Shown in pieces: positions 6,503-7,513 of a stretch of 7,513 nt of DNA. A model generated the notes under the pieces. That model was not told the DNA's origin and did not search any database. It saw only the letters and a program-made list of their open reading frames with translations. Position 1 is the stretch's first letter. Every line of letters begins with the position of its first letter. Source of the DNA: Pseudomonadota bacterium (lineage in GTDB: Bacteria > Pseudomonadota > Gammaproteobacteria > Steroidobacterales > Steroidobacteraceae); assembly GCA_021792815.1 (NCBI GenBank), contig JAJYTX010000112.1:1-7513 (forward strand), written 5' to 3'. A program made the position numbers and the translations under genes.

Positions 6503-6517
6503 AAAACGGACCGTTTT
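6503..6517. promoter_or_regulatory. Candidate IclR-type operator, perfect 15-bp palindrome
   Basis: AAAACGG-A-CCGTTTT is a perfect inverted repeat around one central base. It lies 4 bp upstream of the predicted -35 box, centred near position -46 of the predicted start. IclR-family regulators bind short palindromes of about this size near their target promoters, and the adjacent upstream gene encodes one. A one-base centre leaves no room for a stable RNA loop at full pairing, so DNA binding is more likely than termination. The assignment to this regulator is inference. Confidence 0.6.
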
Positions 6518-6555
6518 CCCGCATTGTGGAATATCAAAACAATTTCCGCGCCTGC

Positions 6556-7377
6556 TCAACCGGCAGCGCCGGCCGGCAACTGCCGCTCATAAGCCAGACC
6601 GCGATAGCCGAGCGCCTGGCTGATGCCGCGCGCTGTGTGCATGACGATCTTGGCGGTGCGTTCTGCCTCGCCCGTCGGCAGCTTCCAGGACGGCCCGCTC
6701 ACGCTGATGGCGGCAAACACGCGGCCAGACACGTCGTGGATCGGCGCACCGATGCAGCGCAGGCCGGGTTGGTGCTCGCCCTCGTCGAGTGCGTAGCCGC
6801 GCGCCCGCGTGGCTGCCAGATCGGCGCGCAGGGCCGCCGGATCGGTCAAGGTGGTGTCAGTGAACCGGGCGAGACCACCGGCAATGAACCGGTCCAGCGC
6901 CGGCGGCGGCAGATGCGCCAGCACCGCCTTGCCGACGCTCGTGCAGTGCGCCGGCGCCGATTCGAAGAAGGCCCGTCCGGATCCGTCGGGCTGCGGGTCG
7001 GAGCGGCCGACGACGATGGCGTGCCGCCCGTCGAATACCGCCAGATGCACCGTCTGGTCGGTCAGGCGGCCAAGCATTTCGATATAGGGCCGCGCCTCGC
7101 GGTGCAGGTCCATGTTGGCAAGCACGGTGTTACCGAGTTCGAACAGCTTCAGCCCGAGCCGGTAGCGGTCGCCGTCCTGGTCGAGCAGACCGGCCTTGCG
7201 CAGCGACGCGAGCAGCCGGTGGGTGGTGCTTTTCGGGTAGCCGGTGCGCTGGCAGATCTCCGACATCGACAGCGCTCGGTCCGTGGTCGAGAAGCTGTCA
7301 AGCACGCGCATTAGCTTGGTGAGGGATTTCACCCCCTCGTCGCGGCTGGTCGCAAGATCACGGTTACCTGTATCCAA
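6556..7377 (-). CDS. IclR-family transcriptional regulator
   Basis: The 273-residue product has the two-domain layout of the family. A winged helix-turn-helix spans residues about 16-80 (GVKSLTKLMRVLDSFS, then SMSEICQRTGYPKSTTHRLL as the recognition region, then YRLGLKLFELG). An effector domain spans about 90-260, with CTSVGKAVLA (145-154), YALDEGEHQPGLRCIGAPI (195-213) and a closing helix. Members usually repress or activate neighbouring catabolic genes in response to a pathway acid. The start codon is TTG at 7377; the only in-frame codons before it up to a stop at 7398-7396 give no ATG, and GCAGG just upstream is a poor binding site. GTG at 7332 is an alternative but would begin right at the conserved GVKSL block. 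It lies 143 bp upstream of the DapA-like gene in the same direction and likely controls it through the adjacent palindrome. Confidence 0.92.
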   Translation of the reverse strand: MDTGNRDLATSRDEGVKSLTKLMRVLDSFSTTDRALSMSEICQRTGYPKSTTHRLLASLRKAGLLDQDGDRYRLGLKLFELGNTVLANMDLHREARPYIEMLGRLTDQTVHLAVFDGRHAIVVGRSDPQPDGSGRAFFESAPAHCTSVGKAVLAHLPPPALDRFIAGGLARFTDTTLTDPAALRADLAATRARGYALDEGEHQPGLRCIGAPIHDVSGRVFAAISVSGPSWKLPTGEAERTAKIVMHTARGISQALGYRGLAYERQLPAGAAG

Positions 7378-7383
7378 TGCCTG

Positions 7384-7392
7384 CGGTCCGTT
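7384..7392 (-). promoter_or_regulatory. Possible regulator half-site upstream of the IclR-family gene
   Basis: AACGGACCG on the - strand, 6 bp before the TTG start, matches 9 of the 15 bases of the palindrome at 6503-6517. The right-hand AT arm is missing (CGCAGG instead of CGTTTT). The shorter core CGGACCG also occurs by chance inside genes (for example 7277-7283 and in 3987-3993), so the evidence for autoregulation is weak. Confidence 0.25.
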
Positions 7393-7453
7393 CCACTATC
7401 GTAAGCGTGTGCCGATGGCCACCTATCGATTGGATTGCGCGTAAGGGATGCTG

Positions 7454-7476
7454 AGGCCGCGGTATTGGAGCGGCCT
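7454..7476. repeat. Inverted repeat, 7-bp perfect arms
   Basis: AGGCCGC (7454-7460) and GCGGCCT (7470-7476) are exact reverse complements around 9 nt. No T-run follows on either strand, so it is not a standard terminator. It lies upstream of the IclR-family gene in a stretch without a recognised gene (7378-7513). Confidence 0.6.
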
Positions 7477-7477
7477 G

Positions 7478-7504
7478 ATGTCCATGATCGGCGCAAGTGG
7501 ACAT
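7478..7504. repeat. Inverted repeat, 7-bp perfect arms, adjacent to the previous one
   Basis: ATGTCCA (7478-7484) and TGGACAT (7498-7504) are exact reverse complements around 13 nt, beginning one base after the previous inverted repeat ends. TGT...ACA-flanked repeats can mark transposon ends or regulator sites; which applies cannot be decided because the window stops at 7513. Confidence 0.55.
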
Positions 7505-7513
7505 TATCGCTCG

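Noticed and set aside
6503..6518. The 6503-6517 palindrome as a rho-independent terminator of the IclR-family gene
   Set aside because: The centre is a single base, so a real loop would break the inner G-C pairs and leave mostly A-U pairs. The site fits an operator better.
5576..6592. 338-codon open frame on the + strand opposite the DapA-like gene
   Set aside because: It is antisense to a gene with intact catalytic motifs, shows no domain and no convincing ribosome binding site, and crosses the promoter region.
6526..7314. 262-codon open frame on the + strand opposite the IclR-family gene
   Set aside because: It is antisense to a canonical regulator and has no recognisable protein features.

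Overview
The DNA is GC-rich (about two-thirds G+C by eye). It has strong AGGAGG-type ribosome binding sites and a Tat-exported transporter protein, and its gene families are typical of soil or aquatic Proteobacteria. An alphaproteobacterium such as a Rhodospirillales or Rhizobiales member is most likely; this is an inference from style, not a proof. The window holds two unrelated catabolic modules that converge on a damaged stretch of DNA. No wholly new system is visible; the points of interest are regulatory DNA and the junction.

Left module, + strand, 1-3392: the last 40 codons of an enoyl-CoA hydratase/isomerase-family gene, then a Tat-exported periplasmic binding protein of the branched-chain amino acid/amide ABC type, then a large AMP-forming acyl-CoA synthetase. 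The short gaps (50 and 33 nt) and shared direction suggest one operon that captures a carboxylic acid, activates it to a CoA thioester and degrades it by beta-oxidation-like steps. The permease and ATPase genes are not in view. The synthetase looks like an acetyl-CoA synthetase relative with an altered acyl pocket, so its substrate is probably larger than acetate.

Junction, 3393-4081: about 690 bp with no intact gene. It contains the C-terminal 59 codons of a TRIC/UPF0126 membrane protein gene (- strand), abruptly joined near 3640 to a piece of a TniA/TnsB-like (Mu-type DDE) transposase gene (+ strand), followed by lower-GC sequence of unknown origin. A perfect 15-bp direct repeat (3377-3391 and 4047-4061) brackets almost the whole stretch, one copy overlapping the synthetase stop codon. 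This looks like the scar of mobile-element insertion and deletion.

Right module, - strand, 7377-4082: an IclR-family regulator, then a DapA-superfamily lyase/aldolase, then an anion:cation symporter-type MFS transporter. The regulator is separated from the lyase by 143 bp that carry a good sigma70-like promoter and, 4 bp upstream of its -35 box, a perfect 15-bp palindrome that is a strong operator candidate. The lyase and transporter are 54 nt apart and probably co-transcribed. The likely role is regulated uptake and cleavage of a sugar acid or related 2-keto acid; the exact substrate cannot be read from sequence. Upstream of the regulator, the right edge carries two adjacent perfect inverted repeats that may belong to its promoter or to a mobile element end beyond the window.
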